From contig OZ255625.1 in assembly GCA_965276755.1 (NCBI GenBank), forward strand, positions 2,046,001 through 2,110,000: a DNA stretch of 64,000 nucleotides, written 5' to 3'. The translations under genes and the position numbers were made by a program. A model generated the notes under the pieces. That model did no database searches. It was not told the origin of the DNA and was given only the letters and a program-made list of their open reading frames with translations. Below are positions 8,961 through 17,968 of the stretch, piece by piece (the first letter of the stretch is position 1; each line of letters begins with the position of its first letter). The stretch is from CAJCIS01 sp965276755. Its GTDB lineage: Bacteria > Pseudomonadota > Alphaproteobacteria > Acetobacterales > Acetobacteraceae.

Positions 8961-9076
8961 AAAAGCTGGGGGAGATGTGCCATCCCCCCCCAGACCCCCC
9001 GTCATTTATTTAGGCCTCGTCTTAAATAATGACGGGGGGTCTGGGGGGGATGGCACATCTCCCCCAGCCTTTTTTC
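8961..9076. repeat. Family-1 palindromic element, full copy (cytochrome b561/amtB border)
   Basis: Near-perfect inverted repeat with arms of about 50 bases (TGGGGGAGATGTGCCATCCC ... GGGATGGCACATCTCCCCCA) around a short loop. It sits between converging genes, ends in a T-run, and could terminate both. Each arm also holds its own small hairpin (ATG-GCA-CAT). Confidence 0.92.
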
Positions 9077-9081
9077 TAAGT

Positions 9082-10437
9082 TTAGCCCAGGCTTTCGCCG
9101 TGCAAAACCGTGTCCAGCCCTTCCATTTCTTCCTCCGTGCTGACCTTCAGGCCAATCGTGAACTGCAAGCCGTACAGCAACACCAGTGAAACCACGCTGC
9201 TCCATATCAACGTTACCGCAACGGCTTTGCACTGGATGATGAACTGCGCAAAACTGCCATCCGTCCCGCCGATCGTGGCCGAGGCGAACACACCCGTCAG
9301 CAGCGCGCCCACAATCCCGCCAATGCCGTGCACGCCGAACGTATCCAGGCTGTCGTCATAGCCGAGCATGTGCTTCAGATACGTCGCGGCCAGGAAACAC
9401 ACGGCGCCTGCCGACACGCCAATGAAAAGTGCCCCGCCCGGCAACACGAAGCCGGAGGCCGGCGTGATCGCCACCAGCCCCGCCACTGCGCCGGAAATGA
9501 TGCCCAGCACGGAAGGCTTTCCCTTGGCCGCCCATTCCGCGAACATCCACGCCAGCGCCGCCGCGGCGGTGGCAATCTGCGTCACCGCCATTGCCATGCC
9601 CGCACGCCCGGTCGCACCGGTGGCCGATCCGGCATTGAACCCGAACCAGCCAACCCACAGCAGCGATGCGCCGATCACCGCATAGGTCAGATTATACGGT
9701 GACATATTGTCATGCCCGTAGCCCACGCGTTTGCCCATCACCAGGCAGCACATCAGCCCGGCCACGCCGGCATTGATGTGCACGACCGTCCCGCCCGCAT
9801 AATCCAGCGTGCCCGCGGTCGCCAGCCACCCCGTCGGCGCCCACACCCAATGCGCAATCAGGCTGTAGGAAAAGATCGACCAGCCCACCATGAACAGACA
9901 CATTGCCGAAAATTTCATCCGGTCGGCGAATGCGCCGGCAATCAGCGCGGGCGTGATGATGGCAAACGTCATCTGGAACATCATGTAGACGGATTCGGGT
10001 ATCGTATAAGGCACCGGCGTAATGCCCGGCATGTTGTTGCCCAGCACGAAGCCGATATCGTCCTGCTTGGTAAATCCCGCCGCGATGCCGTTCAGCATGA
10101 AGCGCGACATGTCACCAAAATAGGGCGAGCTCGCGCCGGTGCCGTTCGTGAACGCCAGCGAATAGCCGATGACGGTCCAGACAATGGTCACCAGGCAGCA
10201 GATCGCAAAGCTCTGCATCACGGTCGCCAGAATATTCTTCTTGCGCACCATGCCCGCGTAGAAGAGCGCCAGACCCGGAATGGTCATCATCAGCACAAGT
10301 GCCGTGCTGGTCAGCATCCACGCCGTATCACCATGATCGTAGGCCGGCGCGCGGGTCGGCGTATCAGCCACCGCTTCGAAAGACGCGAGCAACAGCGGCA
10401 AGCATGCGAAAAACGTAGAAAGCTTAGGCGTCCTCAT
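9082..10437 (-). CDS. amtB: Ammonium transporter
   Basis: Inner-membrane ammonium channel of 451 aa with a cleavable signal peptide (to about AVADTPT) and 11 membrane helices. The twin pore histidines are seen in DYAGGTVVHINAG and FGVHGIGGI; AFADRMKF and the IPGLALFYAGMVRKKN signature are also present. It lies 11 bases after glnK in the usual glnK-amtB order. GlnK blocks the channel when nitrogen is plentiful. Confidence 0.96.
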   Translation of the reverse strand: MRTPKLSTFFACLPLLLASFEAVADTPTRAPAYDHGDTAWMLTSTALVLMMTIPGLALFYAGMVRKKNILATVMQSFAICCLVTIVWTVIGYSLAFTNGTGASSPYFGDMSRFMLNGIAAGFTKQDDIGFVLGNNMPGITPVPYTIPESVYMMFQMTFAIITPALIAGAFADRMKFSAMCLFMVGWSIFSYSLIAHWVWAPTGWLATAGTLDYAGGTVVHINAGVAGLMCCLVMGKRVGYGHDNMSPYNLTYAVIGASLLWVGWFGFNAGSATGATGRAGMAMAVTQIATAAAALAWMFAEWAAKGKPSVLGIISGAVAGLVAITPASGFVLPGGALFIGVSAGAVCFLAATYLKHMLGYDDSLDTFGVHGIGGIVGALLTGVFASATIGGTDGSFAQFIIQCKAVAVTLIWSSVVSLVLLYGLQFTIGLKVSTEEEMEGLDTVLHGESLG

Positions 10438-10448
10438 CTAAAATCCTC

Positions 10449-10787
10449 TCAAAGTGCTGCCATGTCCTGCTCGCCTGTGCGTATCCGCACGACGCGCTCC
10501 AGGGCGAGGACGAAAATCTTGCCGTCGCCGATCTTGCCCGTCTGCGCAACGCGGCAAATGGTTTCGACGACAGCATCGGCCTCATCGGACGAGACGGCGA
10601 TTTCGATCTTGATCTTGGGCAGGAAGCTCACGTGATACTCCGCACCGCGATAGATTTCCGTCTGCCCCTTCTGCCGGCCGAAGCCCTTGACTTCCGTGAC
10701 CGTAATGCCCTGCACGCCGATCGGCGTCAGCGCCTCGCGGATTTCGTCCAGCTTGAAAGGCCGCACGATCGCGATTACCAGCTTCAT
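10449..10787 (-). CDS. glnK: PII nitrogen regulatory protein GlnK
   Basis: PII protein of 112 aa with the T-loop GFGRQKGQTEIYRGAEYHV, uridylylation site Tyr51, and C-loop VRIRTGEQDMAAL. ATG 10787 follows AGGAGG-type spacing; the frame runs further upstream but lacks family sequence there. It is upstream of amtB in an operon. A sigma54-like promoter lies about 65 bases before the start. A second PII gene (glnB) occurs at 13.8 kb. Confidence 0.95.
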   Translation of the reverse strand: MKLVIAIVRPFKLDEIREALTPIGVQGITVTEVKGFGRQKGQTEIYRGAEYHVSFLPKIKIEIAVSSDEADAVVETICRVAQTGKIGDGKIFVLALERVVRIRTGEQDMAAL

Positions 10788-10853
10788 CTGTTCGGCTCCT
10801 CCTGGCTGCGCCGGGAGCCGCTGGACGGCGCCGCACAACGCGCGCCGCTTTCG

Positions 10854-10869
10854 TGCAAGTTTTGTGCAA
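10854..10869 (-). promoter_or_regulatory. Candidate sigma54 promoter of glnK-amtB
   Basis: Read on the minus strand, TTGCACAAAACTTGCA matches the -24/-12 consensus TGGCAC-N5-TTGCA with exact spacing. One base of the -24 GG is changed to T. Sigma54 with NtrC commonly drives glnK-amtB. Further TTGCAC-like motifs lie upstream, near 10925. Confidence 0.5.
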
Positions 10870-11007
10870 GAGCTATGCCGACGGGCGGGATTGGCGTCCT
10901 GCCGGCAAATCGCCCCGTTTATGTGCAAATCCTTGTGCGGGGGATGCATTCGCTTGGATTGTGGGCAACTAAAAGACGCGCCGTGCTGCGTGCCGGGAGA
11001 AGGTAAC

Positions 11008-12198
11008 GTGCCAACATCGCGCCTGCTGACATCGTCTTGCCTCGCGGCCGTGTTACTCGGCCCTGGCGTGGCCCGCGCGCAATCGCCACAAGCCTCCGAC
11101 AGCCAGCCCAAGGCGCCCACCGTGTCATTGCTCGGCTCGAGCATGAATGGCGTGCTGGCCTTTCCTCTCAGCCCACAGGAACTGCCCATGGGCGCGCTTG
11201 GCACATGGTCGGTCGATGCCGCCGCCAGCGGCCTGGGCCTGCTGCAATCGGCGCGTATTTCGGGCGATCGCGCCACCGCGCTTGACCTGTCCAACGCACA
11301 GGTTTTTGTGCAGAAGACGCAAGGCTGGTGGCAATTCCTCATCGAGGCGGGCGCCTATTCGCTGCCGGCGCTCGGCACGCCTTACGTGCCCTTCGATGCC
11401 AGCCATGCGCTGCACGACTCCTTCGGCCTATTGCCCGAGGCGCTGGTCAAAATTGGCCTCGCCGAGGACACCTATATCGAGCTGGGAAAATTGCCGACGC
11501 TGATCGGCCCGGAATCAACGTTCACCTTCGAGAACATGAACATCGCCCGCGGCCTGCTGTGGAATCAGGAGCCTGCGGTCAGCCGCGGCGTGCAGGCCAA
11601 CACCACGCTGGGAACCGTCGCACTCGCCGCCTCACTCAATGACGGCTATTATTCCAACCGCTACAACTGGGTGTCTGCTTCTGCCGCCTGGACAATCGAT
11701 CACGCCAGCATGTTGACCTTCGAGGCGGCGGCAAATGTTGGGCACACGGCCTACCAGGCCACGCCTTCGGTCACGCCCGTAGCGCAGAACAACAGCGCGA
11801 TCTACAACCTCATCTACACCTACAACAGCACGCCGTTCATTATCACGCCCTACCTCCAGTTCAGCCACGTTCCGCGCAACGCCCGGCTGAACATCGCCGA
11901 AGACACGAACAGCTACAGCGCCGCCCTGCTCGTGTCCTATGAAGTCAGCCATCGCTTCAGCCTGGCGGCGCGGGCGGAGTACATCGCAACGGACGGCCGC
12001 GCAAACCTGCTGTATGGGCCGGGCAGCAAGGCGGCATCGTTCACGCTGACGCCGGCCTACGTCATCAAGCGCTATTACCTTCGCGGCGAGGTATCGTGGG
12101 TGCGGGCTGCGGGCATTGCCGCGGGTCAGGGCTTCGGCACTGATGGCAACAGCAGAAATCAGGTCCGCGGGCTGTTGGAAGCGGGCGTGTTATTTTGA
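11008..12198 (+). CDS. Outer-membrane beta-barrel protein (BBP2/OmpL-like porin)
   Basis: Protein of 396 aa from GTG 11008, which follows GGGAGAAGG; the upstream extension overlaps glnK and is not family sequence. A signal peptide ends near VARAQS. The body has alternating strands with YIELGKLPTLIGPESTFTFE and RGLLWNQEPAVSRGVQ, typical of Gcw_chp/BBP2 barrels, and it closes on the barrel-type C-terminus LEAGVLF. It is divergent from glnK-amtB and next to glnA. A link to nitrogen-compound uptake is inference from position only. Confidence 0.75.
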   Translation: MPTSRLLTSSCLAAVLLGPGVARAQSPQASDSQPKAPTVSLLGSSMNGVLAFPLSPQELPMGALGTWSVDAAASGLGLLQSARISGDRATALDLSNAQVFVQKTQGWWQFLIEAGAYSLPALGTPYVPFDASHALHDSFGLLPEALVKIGLAEDTYIELGKLPTLIGPESTFTFENMNIARGLLWNQEPAVSRGVQANTTLGTVALAASLNDGYYSNRYNWVSASAAWTIDHASMLTFEAAANVGHTAYQATPSVTPVAQNNSAIYNLIYTYNSTPFIITPYLQFSHVPRNARLNIAEDTNSYSAALLVSYEVSHRFSLAARAEYIATDGRANLLYGPGSKAASFTLTPAYVIKRYYLRGEVSWVRAAGIAAGQGFGTDGNSRNQVRGLLEAGVLF

Positions 12199-12199
12199 A

Positions 12200-12305
12200 G
12201 GTAAAGATTGGGGGAGATGTGCCATCCCCCGTCTTCATTTAGGACGAGATCAAATAATCGACGGGGGGTTTGGGGGGGATGGCACATCTCCCCCAATCTT
12301 TGCCT
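12200..12305. repeat. Family-1 palindromic element (porin/glnA border)
   Basis: Inverted repeat AAAGATTGGGGGAGATGTGC ... GGCACATCTCCCCCAATCTTT with a shortened left arm. It lies between converging genes and fills the whole gap. Probably a bidirectional terminator in addition to whatever the family does. Confidence 0.9.
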
Positions 12306-13748
12306 TCAGACCGAATAATACATCTCGAATTCAACCGGATGCGGCGTATGCTCAAAGCGGTACACCTCGCTCCATTTCAGCTCGATATAGCTCTCGATCT
12401 GATCCTGGCTGAACACATCGCCGGCCAGCAGGAACTCGTGATCCGCCGCCAGCGCGCCCAACGCCTCGCGCAATGACCCGCTGACGGTCGGAATATCCTT
12501 CAGCTCTTCGGGCGGCAGATCGTACAAATCCTTGTCCATCGGCTCGCCGGGGTGGATCTTGTTGCGAATACCGTCCAGCCCGGCCATCAGCATGGCGGCG
12601 AACGCCAGATAAGGGTTGGCCGCCGGATCGGGAAAGCGCACTTCCACGCGCTTGGCTTTCGGGCTCGTCGCATACGGAATGCGGCAGGATGCCGAGCGGT
12701 TGCGCGCCGAGTAGGCTAGCAAGACAGGCGCCTCGAACCCGGGGATCAGCCGCTTGTAGGAATTGGTGCTGGGATTGGTGAACGCGTTCAGCGCGCGTGC
12801 GTGCTTGATGATGCCGCCGATATAATGCAGCGCCATTTCCGACAGATCGGCGTAGGCGTTGCCGGCGAAAAGCGGCTTGCCCGCCCGCCAGATCGACTGG
12901 TGCACATGCATGCCGCTGCCATTGTCGCCATAGATCGGCTTGGGCATGAAGGTCGCGGTCTTGCCGTAGCTGTGGGCCACGTTGTGGATGCAGTATTTGT
13001 AAATCTGCAAATGGTCGGCCATCTTCGTCAGCGGGCCGAACTTCATGCCCAGCTCATGCTGGCTCTGCGCCACTTCGTGATGGTGCTTCTCGATGATCAG
13101 CCCCATCTCGCCCATCGTGGACAACATCTCCGCGCGCAAATCGCTCTCGCTATCCAGCGGCGGCACAGGAAAGTAGCCGCCCTTCACGCCAGGCCGATGG
13201 CCCATATTGCCCTCGGGGTAATCCTTCATCGACGCCTGCGGGCCTTCCTGGCTGTCCAGTTGATACATGCCGTAATTGCCGCCGGTGCCGAACTTCACGC
13301 TGTCGAAAATAAAGAATTCAGCCTCCGGTCCGAAGGACGCCATGTCCCCCACGCCCGAGGACACGACATACGCCTCGGCCTTTTTCGCCGTGCTGCGCGG
13401 ATCGCGCGAATAGGCCTGGCCTGTCGAAGGCTCGACGATATCGCAGATCAGGATCATCGACGGCTTGGCCGAAAACGGATCCATGACCGCAGTCGAGGCG
13501 TCGGGCATCAGGATCATGTCGCTCTCATTGATCGCCTTCCACCCGCCTATGGAGGAGCCATCGAACATGAAGCCGTCACGGAACACATCCTCCTCCATGG
13601 TGGAGATGTGCTGGGCGGTGTGCTGCCATTTGCCGCGCGGATCGGTGAAACGCAGATCGACATATTCCACCGAGTTCTCGCGCAGCAGTTCCATCACACG
13701 CGCGACGTCGCCGCTATCCTCCGCCACCGCACTGCCCTTCTTAGCCAT
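12306..13748 (-). CDS. glnA: Glutamine synthetase type I
   Basis: Enzyme of 480 aa joining ammonia to glutamate. Visible blocks are the N-terminal FTDPRGKWQH, MFDGSSIGGWK, the metal/ATP region FGPEAEFFIFD, NGSGMHVHQS and IKHARALNAFTNPSTNSYKR. The adenylylation-site region DKDLYDLPPEE is near the C-terminus. ATG 13748 gives the normal length. It lies downstream of glnB on the same strand with a 79-base gap, so glnB-glnA is the likely unit, controlled by PII and adenylyltransferase. Confidence 0.97.
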   Translation of the reverse strand: MAKKGSAVAEDSGDVARVMELLRENSVEYVDLRFTDPRGKWQHTAQHISTMEEDVFRDGFMFDGSSIGGWKAINESDMILMPDASTAVMDPFSAKPSMILICDIVEPSTGQAYSRDPRSTAKKAEAYVVSSGVGDMASFGPEAEFFIFDSVKFGTGGNYGMYQLDSQEGPQASMKDYPEGNMGHRPGVKGGYFPVPPLDSESDLRAEMLSTMGEMGLIIEKHHHEVAQSQHELGMKFGPLTKMADHLQIYKYCIHNVAHSYGKTATFMPKPIYGDNGSGMHVHQSIWRAGKPLFAGNAYADLSEMALHYIGGIIKHARALNAFTNPSTNSYKRLIPGFEAPVLLAYSARNRSASCRIPYATSPKAKRVEVRFPDPAANPYLAFAAMLMAGLDGIRNKIHPGEPMDKDLYDLPPEELKDIPTVSGSLREALGALAADHEFLLAGDVFSQDQIESYIELKWSEVYRFEHTPHPVEFEMYYSV

Positions 13749-13827
13749 CGTTCTGCCGATCCCTCTATATCGTTGCGAATTTCCCAACCCTGGCGCGGTC
13801 AATGCAAGCACTGCGCCAAACCTGCGC

Positions 13828-14166
13828 CTAGAGCGCCTGGCCTCCGCGCTCCCCCGTGCGTATGCGCACCGCCTCCTGCACATCGGTGACAAAAATCTTG
13901 CCATCGCCGATCCGCCCCGTCCGCGCTGCGGTCACGATGGCCTCCACGGCGCGCTCGGCAAGCCCGTCTTCGCACACGACCTCGATCTTCACTTTCGGCA
14001 GGAAGTCCACCACGTATTCGGCGCCGCGATAAAGTTCGGTATGTCCCTTCTGCCGGCCGAAGCCCTTTGCCTCCAGCACCGTGATGCCGGCCAGTCCAAC
14101 CTCGTGAAGCGCTTCCTTCACCTCATCGAGCTTGAACGGCTTGATCACGGCCTCGATCTTTTTCAT
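13828..14166 (-). CDS. glnB: PII nitrogen regulatory protein GlnB
   Basis: PII protein of 112 aa with T-loop GFGRQKGHTELYRGAEYVV, Tyr51 and the C-terminal VRIRTGERGGQAL. It is first in a glnB-glnA unit, the common alphaproteobacterial order. It shares the T-loop with the GlnK of this window but differs in the flanking helices. The start at 14166 gives the family length. Confidence 0.95.
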   Translation of the reverse strand: MKKIEAVIKPFKLDEVKEALHEVGLAGITVLEAKGFGRQKGHTELYRGAEYVVDFLPKVKIEVVCEDGLAERAVEAIVTAARTGRIGDGKIFVTDVQEAVRIRTGERGGQAL

Positions 14167-14285
14167 CTCCGCTCCCGGGCACATGCGTGCAACGTCAACG
14201 GCCACGTTTGCACGCGGGCCGCCAGCCCCGCAACTTGACCGGACGGGGTGGTGCGCCGCCGCCGGATGGCATAGGCAAACCACCC

Positions 14286-15455
14286 ATGAAACCCGCCAAC
14301 ACGCTGCTCAGCGCGCTCCCCACCACAATCTTCACCACCATGTCGGCCCTGGCCGCACGCCACGGCGCCATCAATTTGGGCCAGGGCTTCCCCGACACCG
14401 AAGGCCCGCGCGACGTGGTCCAAGCCGCCGCCGACGCGCTGCTGGACCATCGCAATCAATACCCCCCGCTGGCCGGCCTGCCGGAACTGCGCAAAGCGGT
14501 CGCTGCGGCCAATGCGCGCTTCTGGGGCCTGGCCATCGACCCGGACGCCGGCGTGCTCGTCACCAGTGGTGCGACCGAAGCGCTGACCGCCTGCCTGATG
14601 GCGCTGCTCAACCCGGGCGATGAAATCGTCCTGATCGAGCCCCTCTACGACACCTACCTGCCCATCATCCGCCTGCTCGGCGCCATTCCGCGCCTGGTTC
14701 GCGTGCAGCCGCCGGATTGGCACCTGCCGCGCGAGGCCCTGGCCGCCGCCTTCGGCCCACGCACCAAGGCCATCCTGCTCAACACGCCGATGAACCCCAC
14801 CGGCCGCGTCTTCACCCAGGGCGAACTGGCCTTCATCGCCGACCTGATCGCGCGCCACGACGCCTACGCCATCTGCGACGAGGTTTACGAACACCTCGTC
14901 TTCGCCCCCGCCCGCCACATACCGCTCATGACCCTGCCCGGAATGGCCGAGCGCACCCTGCGCATCGGCAGCGCTGGCAAGACCTTTTCGCTGACCGGCT
15001 GGAAGGTCGGCTACATCAGCGGCCCGCCCGCCCTGATTGCCGTGGCCACCAAGGCCCACCAGAACCTGACCTTCACCACGCCCCCCAACCTCCAGCGTGC
15101 GGTCGCACACGGCCTGATGCGAGACGATGCCTACTTCACGGCCCTCAGCACCGAACTCGCCGCCAAGCGGGACCGGCTCTCCGCCGGCCTGACCGCCGCG
15201 GGCTTCTCGGTCCTGCCCAGCCACGGCAGCTACTTCGTCATCGCCGATTACAGCGCCTTGGGCTTTCCGGGCGACGACCTCGCCTTCTGCCGCCACCTCA
15301 CCGAGCAGGTGGGCGTCACCGCAATCCCCCTCTCCGCCTTCTACGAGGCAGACCCGCCGGCCCGCTGCATCCGCTTCGCCTTCTGCAAGCGAGAGGCGGT
15401 GCTGGATGACGCCTGCGCCCGCCTCGCGCGTCTGACCGCGGCCGCGGCCGCATGA
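14286..15455 (+). CDS. Class I/II PLP-dependent aminotransferase
   Basis: Fold-type I aminotransferase of 389 aa. It shows INLGQGFPDTEGP near the start, TSGATEALTA, NTPMNPTGRVF, the CDEVYEHLVF Asp-Tyr pair and the PLP Lys in GSAGKTFSLTGWKVGY. The GQGFPD N-terminus is typical of kynurenine/methionine aminotransferases (YbdL type). ATG 14286 matches the family start. It overlaps the next gene by 4 bases (ATGA). The substrate is uncertain. Confidence 0.88.
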   Translation: MKPANTLLSALPTTIFTTMSALAARHGAINLGQGFPDTEGPRDVVQAAADALLDHRNQYPPLAGLPELRKAVAAANARFWGLAIDPDAGVLVTSGATEALTACLMALLNPGDEIVLIEPLYDTYLPIIRLLGAIPRLVRVQPPDWHLPREALAAAFGPRTKAILLNTPMNPTGRVFTQGELAFIADLIARHDAYAICDEVYEHLVFAPARHIPLMTLPGMAERTLRIGSAGKTFSLTGWKVGYISGPPALIAVATKAHQNLTFTTPPNLQRAVAHGLMRDDAYFTALSTELAAKRDRLSAGLTAAGFSVLPSHGSYFVIADYSALGFPGDDLAFCRHLTEQVGVTAIPLSAFYEADPPARCIRFAFCKREAVLDDACARLARLTAAAAA

Positions 15456-16321
15456 AGCGCGCCTGGGCTGCCCTTCTGCCCGCGCTGGCATTGGCGGCCT
15501 GCGGCGACCTGCCGCAACCCTTCGCCGGCCGCCCGGGCGCCACCGCGCTTCGCCTGGCCAACCCGCCGCCGGTGCGCCTGGTCGTGCCCGCGCCCACCGC
15601 CGCCCTGCTACCTGCACCCCAGGCCGCGGCGCTGGCGCACGACCTCTCGGACGCGCTGGTGGCCCAGGAACTGCCCGCCTTCGACAGCGCGCCCCAGCCG
15701 GGCGACTGGCAAATCCGCGTCTCGGCCGAGCTGGGCGCGGGCGCCGTTACGCCGCGCTACGAGCTGCTGGACGCAGGGCTGCACGCCCGCGGCGAGATCC
15801 ACGGCGCGCCCATTGCCGCACGCGACTGGGCCGGCGGCGAACCGGCTACCCTCCAGCAGGCCGCCGCCAACGCCGCGCCGCAAATCACCTCGCTGCTGCG
15901 CTCGGTGGATGCGTCCATCAAGCAGAGCGACCCCAACAGCCTGTATAACCGGCCGGCGCGCATCTTCATCGCCGGCGTGGAAGGCGCACCGGGCAATGGC
16001 AACATGAGTCTCGCGCGCCAGATGCGCGCCAAAATGCCAGATACCGGGGACATGATCGTGGGCCACGCCGAAAGTGCGGATTTCACCGTGCGCGGGGTTG
16101 TGCGTATCACCGACCTGGCCGGGCATCAGCAGCAGGTGGAAATTCATTGGCTTGTCTATGATCGGGGCGGCCACGAGGCCGGGGACGTGGCGCAGGGCCA
16201 CGACGTGGCGCAGGGCGCGCTGGACCACATGTGGGGCGATGTGGCCGAGGCGGTGGCGAGCGAAGCGGCCGGCGGCGTGCACGATGTGATTACGAATTGG
16301 TCTGGGCGGCGGCGGGGGTGA
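15452..16321 (+). CDS. Predicted lipoprotein of unknown function
   Basis: Protein of 289 aa with a lipoprotein signal (ALALAACGDL; lipobox LAAC, Cys17). The mature part is Ala/Pro-rich and then soluble-looking, with RIFIAGVEGAPGNGNMSLARQ and HWLVYDRGGHEAGDVAQ. No family was recognised. It is translationally coupled to the aminotransferase by a 4-base overlap. The two need not share a function. Confidence 0.7.
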   Translation: MKRAWAALLPALALAACGDLPQPFAGRPGATALRLANPPPVRLVVPAPTAALLPAPQAAALAHDLSDALVAQELPAFDSAPQPGDWQIRVSAELGAGAVTPRYELLDAGLHARGEIHGAPIAARDWAGGEPATLQQAAANAAPQITSLLRSVDASIKQSDPNSLYNRPARIFIAGVEGAPGNGNMSLARQMRAKMPDTGDMIVGHAESADFTVRGVVRITDLAGHQQQVEIHWLVYDRGGHEAGDVAQGHDVAQGALDHMWGDVAEAVASEAAGGVHDVITNWSGRRRG

Positions 16322-16344
16322 TCGGGCGTGGTTGGTGGGGAGAG

Positions 16345-16410
16345 GAAGGCCAGGGGCGCTGCCCCTGGACCCCGTTGGGGCCGGCGGCCCCAAACCCCGT
16401 TTACCAGTCA
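16345..16410. repeat. Family-2 palindromic element, half copy
   Basis: Hairpins CCAGGGGCGCTGCCCCTGG and GGGGCCGGCGGCCCC. Compared with the other copies the loops differ while the stems stay paired. It lies between converging genes. Confidence 0.85.
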
Positions 16411-16459
16411 CGTTTGCTTATTGCTGCCTTTCCGGGGTGCTAACCGCGTGCGCCGGCTG

Positions 16460-17176
16460 TCAGCCTGGAGCTGGAACCGGCAAATGCCAGTGAAGAAAGG
16501 CGCCACATAACCGCAGCGCAAAGCAAAGCATTCCAGCGCACAGTGCGGCAGGTTTTTCATCCATGCCTGCCCGGCGAAGGCCCACCAGCGCAGCGGCGCC
16601 CGCCAAGGCCGCGGATGCGTAGAAATCAACGTGCAGGATTGCCGGTACTCGGTTCGCAAGCAGATCGGCCGCCATGCCGCCCCCGGTCGCGGTCAGCGTG
16701 CCGAGCAGAACGCAGGTAAGCGATTTCTGCCCCAAGGCCACCGCCTTCTGCGTGCCGGCCACCGCGAACAGGCTCAGCCCCGCGGCATCAGTCACCAAAA
16801 AAGCGGTTCCCGGCTGAAACAGGTTTCGTGCCGTCAGCGCAGCGGCGGCGCCGGCGATCGCCGCCAGAAGGTAGCGCCGGTCGCGAAGGGCGGCAGGGGG
16901 CGTGGCGCCCAGCAGAACATCGCGCAGCATGCCCCCGCCGAGTGCAGTGGCCAGCGCAAGCACGACAACGCCCAGCATGTCCATGCGCGCGGCAACAGCC
17001 GCCCGCGCGCCTTCGGCGCCGAACATCGCCGTGCCTGCCAGATCTGCAATCAGGACCAAATGACCGGCGTGCACAGCAGGCGGCGGCAGTCTGAAGTCGC
17101 GCAGGCGCCGCTTCGGCTGAACAGGCTCTGCGCTTACGCCCTCAGTCGGAGGCATTTTTGTCGTCACGTCGGACAT
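16460..17176 (-). CDS. TRIC/UPF0126 family membrane channel protein
   Basis: Protein of 238 aa with about seven membrane segments and the duplicated glycine-rich motif of this family: GGGMLRDVLLGATPPAALRD and TATGGGMAADLLANRVPAIL. Relatives include YicG-type proteins and prokaryotic trimeric intracellular cation channels. The start is uncertain: ATG 17176 is chosen, with TTG 17185 and ATG 17155 possible. It stands alone on the minus strand. Confidence 0.85.
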   Translation of the reverse strand: MSDVTTKMPPTEGVSAEPVQPKRRLRDFRLPPPAVHAGHLVLIADLAGTAMFGAEGARAAVAARMDMLGVVVLALATALGGGMLRDVLLGATPPAALRDRRYLLAAIAGAAAALTARNLFQPGTAFLVTDAAGLSLFAVAGTQKAVALGQKSLTCVLLGTLTATGGGMAADLLANRVPAILHVDFYASAALAGAAALVGLRRAGMDEKPAALCAGMLCFALRLCGAFLHWHLPVPAPG

Positions 17177-17310
17177 GCCCGGCAAACTTGCGCGGGCGGT
17201 GCCACGAACGCCGGCCAGCGTTACGAAACCTGATGAGAGGGAGCCGCATCGTTAGAAGCGGATTTAGTCGCAGCCGGCCCGAGATCCTCTGAAGCGCGAA
17301 CCTCGCGGAA

Positions 17311-17847
17311 TTAGTAGAAAATGTTATAGACAATATCGATGACCTGACCGGTCGCGTTATCCACCAGCAGAGCATCATAGTCCACTCGAACCCACTGCGC
17401 ACCGCGCGGCGGTGTCCGCAGGCCGTACGCGCCAGGCTGGTTTACCCAGTAGTTCTGGGCCCGGAACAGGCTGGGTAGAATAAGCCCGGTCGTCCATTGG
17501 CGGAAAAAATAGCCGCGAGGCCGTTGATAGGCACCAAGTCTGTAACGATGACGCGGAAGGTGCCTGTTGATGACCCGCCATGGCCGACCCCGACCAGGCC
17601 GAAAAGGCGGCCGCGCAGGTCCTGGCCTCGCCGGCGGCCGCGAGGGTCCGGGCTGATTTGGACGCGGTGGATTGGGAGCAGGCGAAGGACGATTGCCCTG
17701 TCCGGAACCAGGGCGACCAGGGCTGCCTACGGGCTGGTTCATGCCCGGCGGCCGTTTGTCAGTCGGCTGCTGCGCCAAACTCGGCAGCGCCATTATTGCC
17801 AGCAACGCAGTTGCACGTGCCAGGGTCAGTAGCCGGGTGCCGAACAT
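17311..17847 (-). CDS. RcnB-family proline-rich periplasmic protein
   Basis: Protein of 178 aa with a signal peptide (to about LPSLAQQ), a Pro/Arg/Gly-rich low-complexity region (about residues 27-95) and a C-terminal RcnB domain. The domain shows YWVNQPGAYGLRTPPRGAQW, VRVDYDALLVDNATGQVIDI and a hydrophobic end. RcnB proteins affect nickel/cobalt homeostasis in enterobacteria; the alphaproteobacterial members are mostly uncharacterised. The long Pro-rich linker is unusual for the family. Confidence 0.75.
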   Translation of the reverse strand: MFGTRLLTLARATALLAIMALPSLAQQPTDKRPPGMNQPVGSPGRPGSGQGNRPSPAPNPPRPNQPGPSRPPARPGPARPPFRPGRGRPWRVINRHLPRHRYRLGAYQRPRGYFFRQWTTGLILPSLFRAQNYWVNQPGAYGLRTPPRGAQWVRVDYDALLVDNATGQVIDIVYNIFY

Positions 17848-17920
17848 CCCTACGCAGCCTCAAACATTAAAAAAAGGGTGCAGATATCCGGCGCGCAAAG
17901 TCAACCCGAGGGCACAAAAC

Positions 17921-17964
17921 AATCGACGGGGTCTGGGGGGGACGGCACGTCCCCCCCAGCTCCT
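17921..17964. repeat. Family-1 half element just upstream of the ChaN-like gene
   Basis: Right-arm copy with hairpin GGGGGACGGCACGTCCCCC; the ACG/CGT stem replaces the ATG/CAT of other copies. It ends 4 bases before the ATG at 17969, so it occupies the place of the ribosome binding site. Confidence 0.85.
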
Positions 17965-17968
17965 TCTC

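Noticed and set aside
8961..9076. G/C-tract repeats as a CRISPR array
   Set aside because: The copies are dispersed singly over 50 kb, are themselves palindromes, and have no regular spacers or cas genes.
10687..11007. N-terminal extension of the barrel protein through glnK
   Set aside because: Overlaps glnK on the other strand; a GTG with a strong ribosome binding site directly before a signal peptide is the better start.
14167..14240. Sigma54 promoter upstream of glnB
   Set aside because: TGGC and TTGC words are present on the minus strand, but their spacing is one base too long for a -24/-12 pair.
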